Shown here piece by piece: positions 1 through 9,269 of a stretch of 21,907 bases of DNA. Each line of letters opens with the position of its first letter. The stretch's first letter is position 1. The notes beneath the pieces are model-generated. The model worked only from the letters and a program-made list of their open reading frames with translations. It did no database searches and was not told the DNA's origin. The position numbers were made by a program, and so were the translations under genes. The stretch is taken from the NCBI GenBank assembly GCA_963746155.1, contig CAVVAB010000005.1, forward strand, positions 1 through 21,907. The letters are read 5' to 3'. The DNA comes from AC-32 sp963746155. Its GTDB lineage: Bacteria; Actinomycetota; Thermoleophilia; Gaiellales; Gaiellaceae.

Positions 1-1
1 G

Positions 2-973
2 ACCCCCGCGACCGAGACCGCGGCGAGGATCGAGGCGATCAGGGCTGCTCTGCTCGAGGTGGGCGCGCGTCTCGTGGAGGCGACGCCGCACGAGGACGCG
101 GCGCTGCTCGAGGTTCACGATCCGGGCCTCGTCGAGTACCTGCGATCGGCCTGGAGCGAGTGGGACGCGGCGGGTCTGCCTGCGGATCCCGGCCAGGATC
201 GCGTCGTCCCGTACGTCTTCGCGCACCGGGGTCTCGCCTCGCAGCTGCGGGAGCCTGCGGCCGTCTGGGCGAAGCCCGGCTTCTACGCCTACGACACGAT
301 GACGCTTGTCGGGCCGGGCACGTGGGAGGCTGCGCGCGCGGCTGCGGAGGCGGCGTTGACGGCCGTCGACCTCGTCGTCGGGGGCGAGCCCTTCGCCTAC
401 GCGTGTACTAGGCCGCCGGGCCACCACGTGACCAGGGACGCCTTCGGCGGCTCGTGCTATCTCAACAACGCCGCAATCGCGGCAGCCTCTCTCCAGGCGA
501 AGCTCGACGGCCCCGTTGCGGTGCTCGACGTCGACGCGCACCACGGGAACGGCACGCAGGAGATCTTCCGCGATCGCACCGACGTGCTCACCGGCTCCGT
601 CCACGTCGACCCGGGCACCGGCTGGTTCCCGCACTTCCTCGGGTTCGCCGACGAGAACGACGAGGCGAACCGCAACCTGCCGATGGCTCCGGGCTGGGGC
701 GACGAGCCGTGGCTGGGCGCGGTCGCCGAGCTCGCGGCGTGGGCGAGGAGCTTCGGCGTGTCCGGGCTGGTCGTCGCGCTCGGAGTGGACGCCGCGGCCG
801 CCGATCCGGAGAGCCCGCTCCAGGTGAGCGCCGCGGGCTACCGCGAGGCCGGCAGGCTGCTCGGCGCGCTCGGGGTTCCGACGGTCGTCGTGCAGGAAGG
901 CGGCTACGACCTCGGCTCACTCGGCGAGCTCGTACGCGAGTCGCTGCTCGGGCTCGCGGAGGGGCGCGCGTGA
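2..973 (+). CDS. Histone deacetylase-fold amidohydrolase (acetylpolyamine/acyl-amine deacetylase type), 5' end outside window
   Basis: Zn-dependent deacylase of the arginase/deacetylase fold; bacterial members remove acetyl or other acyl groups from polyamines and related amines in the cytoplasm. The frame is open to the left edge and the residues before the GTG at 59 (ending ERIEAIR-like, 'ARIEAIRAALLE') match the family's N-terminal region, so the true start lies upstream. Visible motifs are RPPGHH (about 410-430), FGGSCYLNN, and DVDAHHGNG at 527-553. The expected Zn ligands are Asp 533-535, His 539-541 and Asp 788-790 (in ALGVDAAAADP); the catalytic Tyr is in EGGYD at 905-907. All key residues are present, so it should be active. 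It is the first visible gene of the peptide-transport operon, and its TGA overlaps a GTG at 970. The real substrate cannot be read from sequence; acyl-amines or acyl-amino acids are guesses from context. Confidence 0.88.
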   Translation, partial: TPATETAARIEAIRAALLEVGARLVEATPHEDAALLEVHDPGLVEYLRSAWSEWDAAGLPADPGQDRVVPYVFAHRGLASQLREPAAVWAKPGFYAYDTMTLVGPGTWEAARAAAEAALTAVDLVVGGEPFAYACTRPPGHHVTRDAFGGSCYLNNAAIAAASLQAKLDGPVAVLDVDAHHGNGTQEIFRDRTDVLTGSVHVDPGTGWFPHFLGFADENDEANRNLPMAPGWGDEPWLGAVAELAAWARSFGVSGLVVALGVDAAAADPESPLQVSAAGYREAGRLLGALGVPTVVVQEGGYDLGSLGELVRESLLGLAEGRA

Positions 974-2762
974 TCGAGTACTCGCCGCGAGTACCTGCGC
1001 CACGTCGTCGAGCGGCTGGCGTCGATCGGCTCGCACCCGCTCGGCTTCCGGGTCGCGGGCACACCGGAGGAGCGCGAGGCGGTCGACTTCATCGCCGGCG
1101 AGATGCGCTCGCTCGGGCTCGAGAACGTCGTCGAGGAGCCGGTCCCCGTCGACGGCTGGCGGCTCGAGGAGGCCTACGTCGAGCTGGCGGACGGATCGCG
1201 GGTCGAGGGCGCGTCCTTCGGCGGCGTTCCCGAGACCGGTGCGAAGGGCGTCGAGGGCGACCTCGTCCGCGTCGGGCGCGGCGGCCGCAGGCAGCTCGAC
1301 CGGCTCGACGTCGGCGGCAAGATCGCGCTCGTCGAGTGGCAGGTCGCGCGCCTCTGGCCCTACCACGTGGGCCTCGAGCTCGGCCTGCGCGGGGCCAGGG
1401 CGATGGTGCTCTACGCGCCCGAGGGCGGGCCGTTCTACCAGGCGCGGGAATCGCTCGGCACCTTCGACGGGATCTGGCACGCCGAGGGCCCGCCGTGCGT
1501 GACGATCCGGCGCGAGGACGCGCCGAGGCTCGACGGCCGGGTGCGGGTCGTCCTGCGTGCGCCCCGCAAGCCGAGCACCGGCTGGAACGTCGTCGGGGAG
1601 CTGCCCGGCCGCCGCCGGGGCGCGCCGACGATCGTCGCCGGCCACCACGACGGCTGGTTCCGCGCCGCGTTCGACGACGCGACCGGCGTCGCGGTCACGC
1701 TCGAGCTCGCGCGCGCGTTCACCGAGGCCGGCATCCGCCCGGAGCGCACGATCGCGTTCGTCTCGCACACGGCCGAGGAGTACGGCATCGCCGAGTCGGC
1801 CTACGACTGGTGTTACGGCGCCTGGTACCAGGTCGTTGCCGAGCATCGCGAGTGGACGACCGGCTCGCCCTTCTACCTCAACGTGGAGGGCTCGGGCAGC
1901 CGCGGCGATTCCTTCACGCTCGACGTGCCGCCGGAGCTGACGGGCTGGATCCGCCGTCACTGCCGCGCGGCCGAGCGCGACGGCCTGCTTCCGCACGGCT
2001 GGGAGCTCGACCGTCCGAACACGTGGACGGAGGTCTGGCCGTTCCTCGCCGCCGGGATCCCGGCGATCAACGTCTCGACGTTCACCGACGAGTTCGAGCG
2101 CACCGAGTACCACACGCAGTTCGACACGACCGAGGTGGTCGACTTCGGCTACCTCGCGAAGCTGACCGAGCTCTGCGGGCGGCTGCTGCTCGACGAGCCC
2201 GTCATCGACTTCGCGCCTCGCGTGCGGGAGCTGGCGAAGCACGGGGTCTGGCCCGGCGACCTCTCAGGCGACCCCCGCAAGCGTTTCACGGCTCTGGCTC
2301 GCGGTCTCCACGGGCTGGACGCGATCGACGCCCCGCGCTACCCGCATGAGCAGACGGCCGCCGACGTCGAGCACCTCGAGGCGCGCGCTCGAGGACCCCG
2401 CCAAGGCCGAGCGCCACCTCGCGCGCGTGGGCATCAACTGGCTCTGCTCCGACCTGTCGCACGAGGCCTTCAGGATCGAGCGCCGCCGCCGCGGCCGGCG
2501 GGCGCGCCGCGCCTGCTGGGGCGCGATGGCCGACGCCGATCCGGGCCCCGACCTCTGGCGCGAGCTCGCCTCGCTCCGCGGCGAGCCGGGCGCGCGCGAG
2601 ACGGGCCCGTGGCTCGAGCAGAGCCTTCGCCGCCACCTCGCGCGCTCCCGCCGGGAGCTGGCGCGCCGGATGACGCGGATGGTCCTCGCCTGCGGCGGCC
2701 GCGTGCAACCGCTCCCGCGGCCACGCGCGCTCGACCTTCCTGGTGGAGAATCCAGGGCGTGA
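970..2762 (+). CDS. M28 family metallopeptidase with PA-like domain; reading frame interrupted twice
   Basis: Zn-dependent aminopeptidase/carboxypeptidase-like enzyme. The main body is in one frame from 974 to about 2385. An N-terminal region resembling a protease-associated domain (about 1250-1500) precedes the M28 core. Expected metal ligands are His 1643-1645 (GHHDGWF), Asp 1676-1678 region (DDATGVA), the Glu pair 1775-1780 (HTAEEYG) and His 2111-2113 (EYHTQFDT). The likely start is GTG 970, overlapping the previous stop as GTGA, but that frame gives MIEYS and then leaves the coding frame within about 10 bases; the body resumes as RREYLRHVVERL. A second shift near 2378-2388 moves coding to the third frame (ALEDPAKAERHLARVGINW), which ends at TGA 2760-2762, again overlapping the next GTG. 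The gene is therefore either frameshifted by sequencing error or decayed. The first in-frame ATG of the body is 1103. There is no obvious signal peptide. Confidence 0.75.
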
Positions 2763-3702
2763 AGCCGCTGCCTCCCGGAGGGACGATCGGCGTAGCCGCT
2801 CCCGCCAGCCCGTACGACTCGCGCTCCGAGATCCTGCGCGGCGTCGAGTGGTGGGAGTCGCAGGGCTACCGCGTGAAGCTCGCCGACGGCGTCTACGAAC
2901 GCGACGACTACGTCGCCGGGGACGCCCAGCAGCGCGCGGCCGACCTGAACGCGCTGTTCGCCGACCCCGAGGTCGACGTCGTGCAGGCACTCCAGGGCGG
3001 GTACGGCTCGGCGCAGACGATCCCGTACCTCGACTTCGACGCGATCGCGGCGAACCCGAAGCCGCTCGTCGGCTTCTCCGACATCACGGCGCTGCACGTC
3101 GCCGTCGCGCGCCGCACCGGGTTGCCGACGATCTACGGGAACGGCCTCGTCGGCGTCGGCGACCCCGAGGTGACCGAGTTCACGCGCGCGCGACTCGTCC
3201 AGGTGCTGACCGGCGACGCGACCGGCCCGGTCCCGCCGAATCCGGACGATCCCTACGTGCGCGCAATCCGGAGCGGCACGGTGACCGCGCCGCTCCTCGG
3301 GGGCTGCCTCTGGCTGCTCATGCAGACGCTCGGCACACCCTGGGAGGTCGAGCTCGACGGCGCGATCCTCTTCTTCGAGGACGTCAAGAGCCCGCCGTAC
3401 TACGTGGACGGCGCCCTGACGCAGCTGAGGCAGGCGGGAAGCTCGACAACGTCGTCGGCGTGGTCGTGGGCGAGATGAAGGACTGCGACTGGGGCGACCT
3501 GCGCGAGGCGTCCGACTGGGCGCGCTCGCGGTCGCTCGAGGACGTCCTGGAGGAGCAGCTCGAGCCGCTCGGCGTCCCGGTCATCTACGGCCAGCCGCTC
3601 GGCCACGGGAAGCACCTGGCCGCCCTTCCGCTCGGCGTTCGGTATACGCTCGACGCCGACTCTCGCTCACTGGCGGTCGACGAGTCGCCGTTCGACGAGT
3701 GA
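2759..3702 (+). CDS. S66 family LD-carboxypeptidase (LdcA/MccF-like), one frameshift near 3437
   Basis: Serine peptidase of clan S66. Relatives cut the L,D bond of murein tetrapeptides during cell-wall recycling (LdcA) or destroy peptide-nucleotide antibiotics (MccF). The GTG at 2759 overlaps the upstream TGA by 4 bases and begins VKPLPPGGTIGVAAPASP, the usual family start. The nucleophile is Ser 84 in QGGYGS (3008-3010); the likely Glu is residue 207 in LFFEDV and the likely His lies in GHGKH (3604-3606), completing the triad. At 3434-3439 the frame changes: the first frame reads into QAGSSTTSS and stops at 3478, while coding continues one frame over as GKLDNVVGVVVGEMKDC to the TGA at 3700-3702. 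One missing base at the GGG of 3436-3438 would restore a protein of about 314 residues, normal for the family. LdcA and MccF activities cannot be told apart here. Confidence 0.8.
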
Positions 3703-3710
3703 GCTTCAGC

Positions 3711-3716
3711 AGGAGG
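3711..3716 (+). promoter_or_regulatory. Strong Shine-Dalgarno site of the peptide-binding protein gene
   Basis: AGGAGG lies 5 bases before the ATG at 3722, in the 19-base gap after the S66 stop. Most genes in this operon start by 4-base stop/start overlap with weak or no SD; this one has a near-perfect SD. That fits the need for much more binding protein than permease or ATPase. Confidence 0.8.
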
Positions 3717-3721
3717 CGGAC

Positions 3722-5353
3722 ATGGGCAAGGGGTTGAGGCTGGCAGCGCTCTTCGGCACGGTCGCCGTGCTCGCGGGCTGTGGCGGAGGCGGCGGCTCGG
3801 GCAGCAGCGGCGGCACCTTCAGGCTGGGCACGAGCTCGCGGATCGACTCGCTCAATCCGTACGTGGCCTTCAACCAGGACGCCTACTCGGCGTTCGAGTA
3901 CATCTACCCGTTCCTGATCCAGTACGACAAGGCGAACGCCAAGTTCGTTCCGGACTTCGCCACCTCGTGGAAGTCGAGCAACGGCGGAAAGACGTGGACG
4001 TTCAAGACACGTCCGAACGCGAAGTGGTCGGACGGCAAGCCGATGACGGCCGAGGACGCGGCCTGGACGATCAACACCGACGTCCAGCACGCGCCCACTG
4101 GAGCTGCCAATACCGCGGGCCTGATCGCGCATATCAAGAACGCCGAGACTCCGGACCCGAACACCCTGGTTGTCCACTACATCGACGCGCCCGGCAACGT
4201 GCTCGGCCAGTTCCAGCAGCTTGCGATCCTGCCGAAGCACATCTGGGCCTCGCACACCGGCCACAACGGGAACGACCTGAACAAGTTCGCCAACTCGGCG
4301 CCGATCGTGAGCGGCGGGCCCTTCAAGCTGACGAAGTTCAAGAAGGACCAGATTGCGCTCTTCGAGCGCAACGACAGCTTCTACGGGCCGAAGCCGAAGG
4401 CCGACGGTTTCGGCCTGCGGATGTTCTCGAACGTCGATGCGCTGATCACCGCTCTCAAGGCCCACGAGATCGACGCGATCGAGGACGTCCCGGCCACGGG
4501 GATCAAGACTCTCAGGGACGCCGGCTTCACGGTCTCGGACGTACCCGGGGTCGACCAGACCGACTTCATCATCAACTCGAACACGAACAAGACGAACCAC
4601 CGCGAGCTGCTGAACCCTCAGGTCAAGGACGCCTTCATGCACGCCGTCGACCGCGACCACATCATCAAGGTCGTCTTCCTCGGCCACGCGAAGCCGGCCA
4701 ACTCGATCATTCCCGCCGCAACAGGTCGCTGGTACAACCCGAACCTGAGCCCCGAGACGTTCGACATCGACGCCGCCAACAAGGCGCTCGACAAGCTCGG
4801 CTACAAGCGCGGGAGCGACGGGATCCGGGTCGCCGACGGGCACAAGATGGCGTACACGATGATCACGCCGACCGACGTCCCCAGCACGACCCGGACCTTC
4901 CAGATCCTCCAGCCGGACTTCAAGAAGATCGGCGTGCAGCTGAGCCAGCGGGCCCTCGACTCGAGCACGGCGTTCGACGCGATGACGGCGCCCAGCAACA
5001 AGTACAAGAACTTCGACCTGGCGCTGTGGGACTGGGTCGGCCTGATCGACCCGGACTTCATGCTCTCGGTCGTGACGTGCGCGCAGTACGGCGGCTGGAA
5101 CGACAGCGGCTACTGCAACAAGCACTACGACGACATGTACTCCAAGCAGCAGCTGACTCCGAACCAGGAGCAGCGGAAGCAGCTCGTCTGGCAGATGCAG
5201 TCCTACCTCCAGCAGCAGCGCCCGTACATCTGGCTCGCGCAGACGAATCACGTGGACGCCGTCGACCCGAAGTGGACGGGGCTCGTCTACTCGCCGCAGG
5301 GGCCGTTCAACTCGCTCTCGAAGTTCAGCCTGAGCGAGGTCCAGAAGAGCTGA
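3722..5353 (+). CDS. Peptide/oligopeptide ABC transporter substrate-binding lipoprotein (SBP family 5, DppA/OppA type)
   Basis: Extracytoplasmic binding protein that captures peptides or related solutes and delivers them to the permease pair encoded just downstream. The 543-residue length is typical of family 5. A lipoprotein signal is clear: a hydrophobic stretch then the lipobox LAGC with Cys 20 as the lipidation site, followed by a Gly/Ser-rich tether (about 21-31). Mature family hallmarks are an early SLNPYVAF segment and WTFKTRPNAKWSDGKPMTAE (about residues 91-110), a well-known SBP_bac_5 block. The ATG at 3722 has AGGAGG 5 bases upstream. The gene ends with TGA at 5351-5353, 19 bases before the permease GTG. 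The bound ligand cannot be deduced; peptide-cleaving neighbours support peptides or acylated amino compounds. Confidence 0.93.
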   Translation: MGKGLRLAALFGTVAVLAGCGGGGGSGSSGGTFRLGTSSRIDSLNPYVAFNQDAYSAFEYIYPFLIQYDKANAKFVPDFATSWKSSNGGKTWTFKTRPNAKWSDGKPMTAEDAAWTINTDVQHAPTGAANTAGLIAHIKNAETPDPNTLVVHYIDAPGNVLGQFQQLAILPKHIWASHTGHNGNDLNKFANSAPIVSGGPFKLTKFKKDQIALFERNDSFYGPKPKADGFGLRMFSNVDALITALKAHEIDAIEDVPATGIKTLRDAGFTVSDVPGVDQTDFIINSNTNKTNHRELLNPQVKDAFMHAVDRDHIIKVVFLGHAKPANSIIPAATGRWYNPNLSPETFDIDAANKALDKLGYKRGSDGIRVADGHKMAYTMITPTDVPSTTRTFQILQPDFKKIGVQLSQRALDSSTAFDAMTAPSNKYKNFDLALWDWVGLIDPDFMLSVVTCAQYGGWNDSGYCNKHYDDMYSKQQLTPNQEQRKQLVWQMQSYLQQQRPYIWLAQTNHVDAVDPKWTGLVYSPQGPFNSLSKFSLSEVQKS

Positions 5354-5372
5354 CGCGCGCCAGGGCGACGAG

Positions 5373-6335
5373 GTGAGAGGCGCCGACTACGTCGTCAAGC
5401 GGGTCCTTTTCGCGCTGGTCACGATCTTCATCGCGATCACCCTCAACTTCATCCTCTTCCGGATGGCTCCGGGTGATGCCGTCACGAACCTCTCCCGCGT
5501 CCCGCACGCGACTCCCGAAACCCGGGTCGCGCTCCGGAAAGAGTTCGGTCTCGACAAGTCGAAGCTCGCCCAGTACGGCATCTACCTGAAGCAGCTCGCG
5601 CACGGCAACCTCGGCATCTCGTTCGCGAACCAGCAGCCGGTTTCCCACAACCTGCGCGCGGCGTTGACGAACACGATCCCGATGGTGCTGCTGGGGACGC
5701 TCTTCGCGGTCATCTTCGGGACGCTGACCGGGGTCGTCTCCGCTTGGCGCCGCGGCACCGGCGTCGAGGGGGCGACGATGACGACCGCGCTCGGCTTCTA
5801 CTCGATGCCCACGCACTGGCTCGGACTGATGCTGGTGATCCTCTTCGCCGGGACGCTCCCGACCGGCGGGATGACCAACGACTTCCTGATCAACCCGTCC
5901 TTCTTTACGCACGTGAAGGACATCGGCGAGCACATGATCCTTCCCGCGCTCACGCTCGGCCTCGTCCTCTACGGCGAGTACACGCTGATCGCGCGCTCGG
6001 CGATGCTCGAGACGCTCGGCGAGGACTACATCCTCACGGCGCGGGCCAAGGGGTTGAAGCCCTGGACAATCGTGCGCCGGCACGCGTTGCCAAACGCGAT
6101 GCTGCCGATCGCGACGCTGATCGCGCTCTCGCTCGGCTACGTCGTGGCCGGCGCGATCCTGATCGAGACGGTCTTCTCGTGGCCCGGCATCGGACGGGCG
6201 GTCTACGAGGCCGTCCTCCAGCGCGACTACCCGATGCTGCAGGGCGCGTTCCTCGTCCTGACGGTGTCGGTCGTGTTCTTCAACCTGCTGGCCGACCTCC
6301 TGTACTTCAAGCTCGACCCGAGGATCACGGAGTGA
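5373..6335 (+). CDS. Peptide ABC transporter permease, DppB/OppB type
   Basis: First of the two integral membrane subunits of the importer. The 320-residue protein starts with a membrane segment (VLFALVTIFIAITLNFILF, about 10-28), followed by the soluble segment usual in DppB (FGLDKSKLAQYGIYLKQLAHGNLG) and about five further membrane helices. The ATPase-coupling EAA-type loop is visible as EDYILTARAKGLKPWTIVRR, with the conserved A...G pattern, at about residues 217-236. The GTG start at 5373 has only a weak purine stretch upstream; no better start is in frame. Its TGA overlaps the next GTG at 6332 by 4 bases, so translation is probably coupled. Confidence 0.92.
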   Translation: MRGADYVVKRVLFALVTIFIAITLNFILFRMAPGDAVTNLSRVPHATPETRVALRKEFGLDKSKLAQYGIYLKQLAHGNLGISFANQQPVSHNLRAALTNTIPMVLLGTLFAVIFGTLTGVVSAWRRGTGVEGATMTTALGFYSMPTHWLGLMLVILFAGTLPTGGMTNDFLINPSFFTHVKDIGEHMILPALTLGLVLYGEYTLIARSAMLETLGEDYILTARAKGLKPWTIVRRHALPNAMLPIATLIALSLGYVVAGAILIETVFSWPGIGRAVYEAVLQRDYPMLQGAFLVLTVSVVFFNLLADLLYFKLDPRITE

Positions 6336-7288
6336 GCGTCGCCCTTCACGAGCCGGGCGCCGTCTCCGAGCCAGATGCGGTCCGCACGAAGCGCGGGTTC
6401 GTCTGGCAAACGATCAAGGACCGTCCGTCGGCTTTGGTCGGCGCGATCATCCTCGCGATCATCGTGGCGATGGCGATCCTCGCCCCGTGGATCGCCCCCT
6501 ACGACCAGCACAAGCAGGTGGGACCGGTGTTCGGCCATCCCTCCTGGAACCACCCGCTCGGGCTCGACGACGGCGGGATCGACATGGTCACGCTCTTGAT
6601 GTGGGCGGCGCGGATCTCGCTGGTCGTGGGCCTTGCGGCGACGTTCGTCTCGATGGTGATCGGTGGGACGATCGGCGTCCTCTCCGGCTACTTCGGCGGG
6701 AAGACCGACACCGCGCTGATGCGGTTCACGGACTACTTCCTCGTCATCCCGGATGTGCCGCTGATGATCGTGATCGCGGCGATCTGGGGCCCGAGCCTGT
6801 TCCACATCGTGATCGTGGTCGGGATCCTGCTCTGGGCCAGCACGGCGCGGGTGATCCGGGCCCAGGTGAAGAGCGTGCGGGAGCGGGTCTACGTCAAGCG
6901 GTCGCGGGCGCTCGGGGCCGGGCACACGCGCCTCGTCTTCAGGCACGTCCTCCCCCAGGTCGCGCCGCTCCTGATCGCGAACACCGTGCTGACGATCGCG
7001 GTCGCCGTGTTCGACGAGACCGCGCTTGCGTTCCTCGGGCTCGGCGACCCGGCGCGCATCTCGCTCGGGAAGATGATCGAGAACGCCTTCGAGCGCGCGG
7101 CGATCTCGACCGGCGCGTGGTGGGCGATCGTCACCCCGGGCGTCATCGTGATGCTCCTGATCCTCTCCTGCAGCCTGCTGGGCACGGCGCTCGAGGACTC
7201 GCTCAACCCGCGGCTGAAGGTCGCCCACCTCTCGGCGAGGACGTTCCGCCTGCGGCCGCTCGTCGGCAGGGGCAAGGACGCGGTATGA
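6332..7288 (+). CDS. Peptide ABC transporter permease, DppC/OppC type
   Basis: Second membrane subunit of the importer, 318 residues from the GTG at 6332 that overlaps the dppB-like stop. A short cytoplasmic N-terminus (MSVALHEPGAVSEPDAVRTK) leads into a first helix (LVGAIILAIIVAMAILAPW), then the extracytoplasmic segment with HPLGLDDGGIDM, close to the HPLGTDxxGRD block of the OppC family, and about five more helices. The coupling loop reads VYVKRSRALGAGHTRLVFRH. The frame is open far upstream, but that part overlaps dppB and has out-of-frame composition, so it was excluded. The stop TGA overlaps the next ATG (7285). Confidence 0.92.
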   Translation: MSVALHEPGAVSEPDAVRTKRGFVWQTIKDRPSALVGAIILAIIVAMAILAPWIAPYDQHKQVGPVFGHPSWNHPLGLDDGGIDMVTLLMWAARISLVVGLAATFVSMVIGGTIGVLSGYFGGKTDTALMRFTDYFLVIPDVPLMIVIAAIWGPSLFHIVIVVGILLWASTARVIRAQVKSVRERVYVKRSRALGAGHTRLVFRHVLPQVAPLLIANTVLTIAVAVFDETALAFLGLGDPARISLGKMIENAFERAAISTGAWWAIVTPGVIVMLLILSCSLLGTALEDSLNPRLKVAHLSARTFRLRPLVGRGKDAV

Positions 7289-8255
7289 GCGCGCTCCTCG
7301 AGATCGAGGACCTCCACGTCTGGTTCGAGCTTCCGGACGGCGGCGAGCTGCACGCCGTCCAGGGCGTCAGCGTGTCGCTCGACGCGGGCGGGCGGCTCGG
7401 GCTCGTCGGCGAGTCGGGCTGCGGCAAGACGACAACCGCGCTCGCTTTGATGGGCCTGCTCCCGTCGAACGCCAGTGCGGCCGGGCGCGTGCTGCTGAAC
7501 GGCGAGGACCTCCTGGCGGGCGGCGAGGAGACGATGCGCCCGCACCGCTGGGTCGACATGGCGATCGTCTTCCAGGGTGCGATGAACGCGCTCAACCCCG
7601 TGCAGACGGTCGGTGCCCAGATCGTCGAGGCGCTCGAGATGCACGGACGGGCACCGCGACGGTCTCTCGGTCGGGCGCGCACCGCCGAGCTCCTCGAGGC
7701 GGTCGGGATCCCCGCCTCGAGGGCCGATCGCTACCCGCACGAGCTCTCGGGGGGGATGCGGCAGCGGGCCTCGATCGCCATGGCGCTGTCCTGCGACCCG
7801 AGCGTCCTGATCGCCGACGAGCCGACGACCGCGCTCGACGTGATGGTCCAGGCGCAGATCCTCGAGCTGCTGGACGGGCTCTGCCGCGACTTCGGGCTCG
7901 CGCTCCTGCTCGTCACGCACGATCTGCCCGTGGTCGCGCACCTCTGCGACCGCGCGGCCGTGATGTACGCGGGCGAGATCGTCGAGTGGGGCGGGGTCGA
8001 CGCGCTCTACCACGAGCCGAGGCACCCGTACACGCGCCTGCTCTTTGCGGCGACGCCCGACCTGCACGAGAGCGGCGTCCCCGTCTCGATCCCGGGCTCG
8101 CCGCCGCGGCTCGACCGCAAGCTCGAAGGCTGTCCGTTCCAGGCGCGCTGCGACAGCGCCTTCGATCGGTGCACGACCGAGCGGCCGGCGCTCAAGGCGC
8201 TTGGCGAAGATCGCGCTGCGGCATGTCATCTCAACGACGTGCCCGCCGAGGTGGC

Positions 8256-8259
<4 letters not shown>
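7285..8259 (+). CDS. Peptide ABC transporter ATP-binding protein, DppD/OppD type
   Basis: Cytoplasmic ATPase that powers the importer, 324 residues. Walker A is GESGCGKTT (residues 42-50, Lys 48). The Q-loop is VFQGAMNALNP, the signature is LSGGMRQR, Walker B is VLIADEPTTALD and the H-loop is LLVTHD. The C-terminal oligopeptide-transporter extension is present (RHPYTRLLFAATPDL, then CPFQARCDSAFDRC), with the Cys pattern that in some relatives binds an iron-sulfur cluster. The ATG at 7285 overlaps the permease stop as ATGA, and its own TGA overlaps the ATG of the partner ATPase at 8256. It should form a heterodimer with that partner. Confidence 0.94.

Positions 8260-9255
<996 letters not shown>

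Positions 9256-9269
<14 letters not shown>

Noticed and set aside
985..995. GAGTAC duplication near 976 and 989 as a slippage or programmed frameshift signal
   Set aside because: There is no slippery heptamer or downstream structure, and a simple indel explains the frame break.
454..2349. Long open frame (631 codons) over the deacetylase and M28 genes
   Set aside because: Arg/Ala/Gly/Pro low-complexity sequence with no motif; a shadow of GC-rich genes in the neighbouring frame.
2346..2762. Separate small gene starting at ATG 2346
   Set aside because: Its first residues (MSRRPPTSSTSRR) look out of frame, while the other frame still reads as M28 there; better explained as the frameshifted end of the M28 gene.
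3581..5251. 556-codon minus-strand open frame opposite the binding-protein gene
   Set aside because: Val/Arg/Asp-rich antisense shadow; the plus strand has a lipobox and SBP family motifs.
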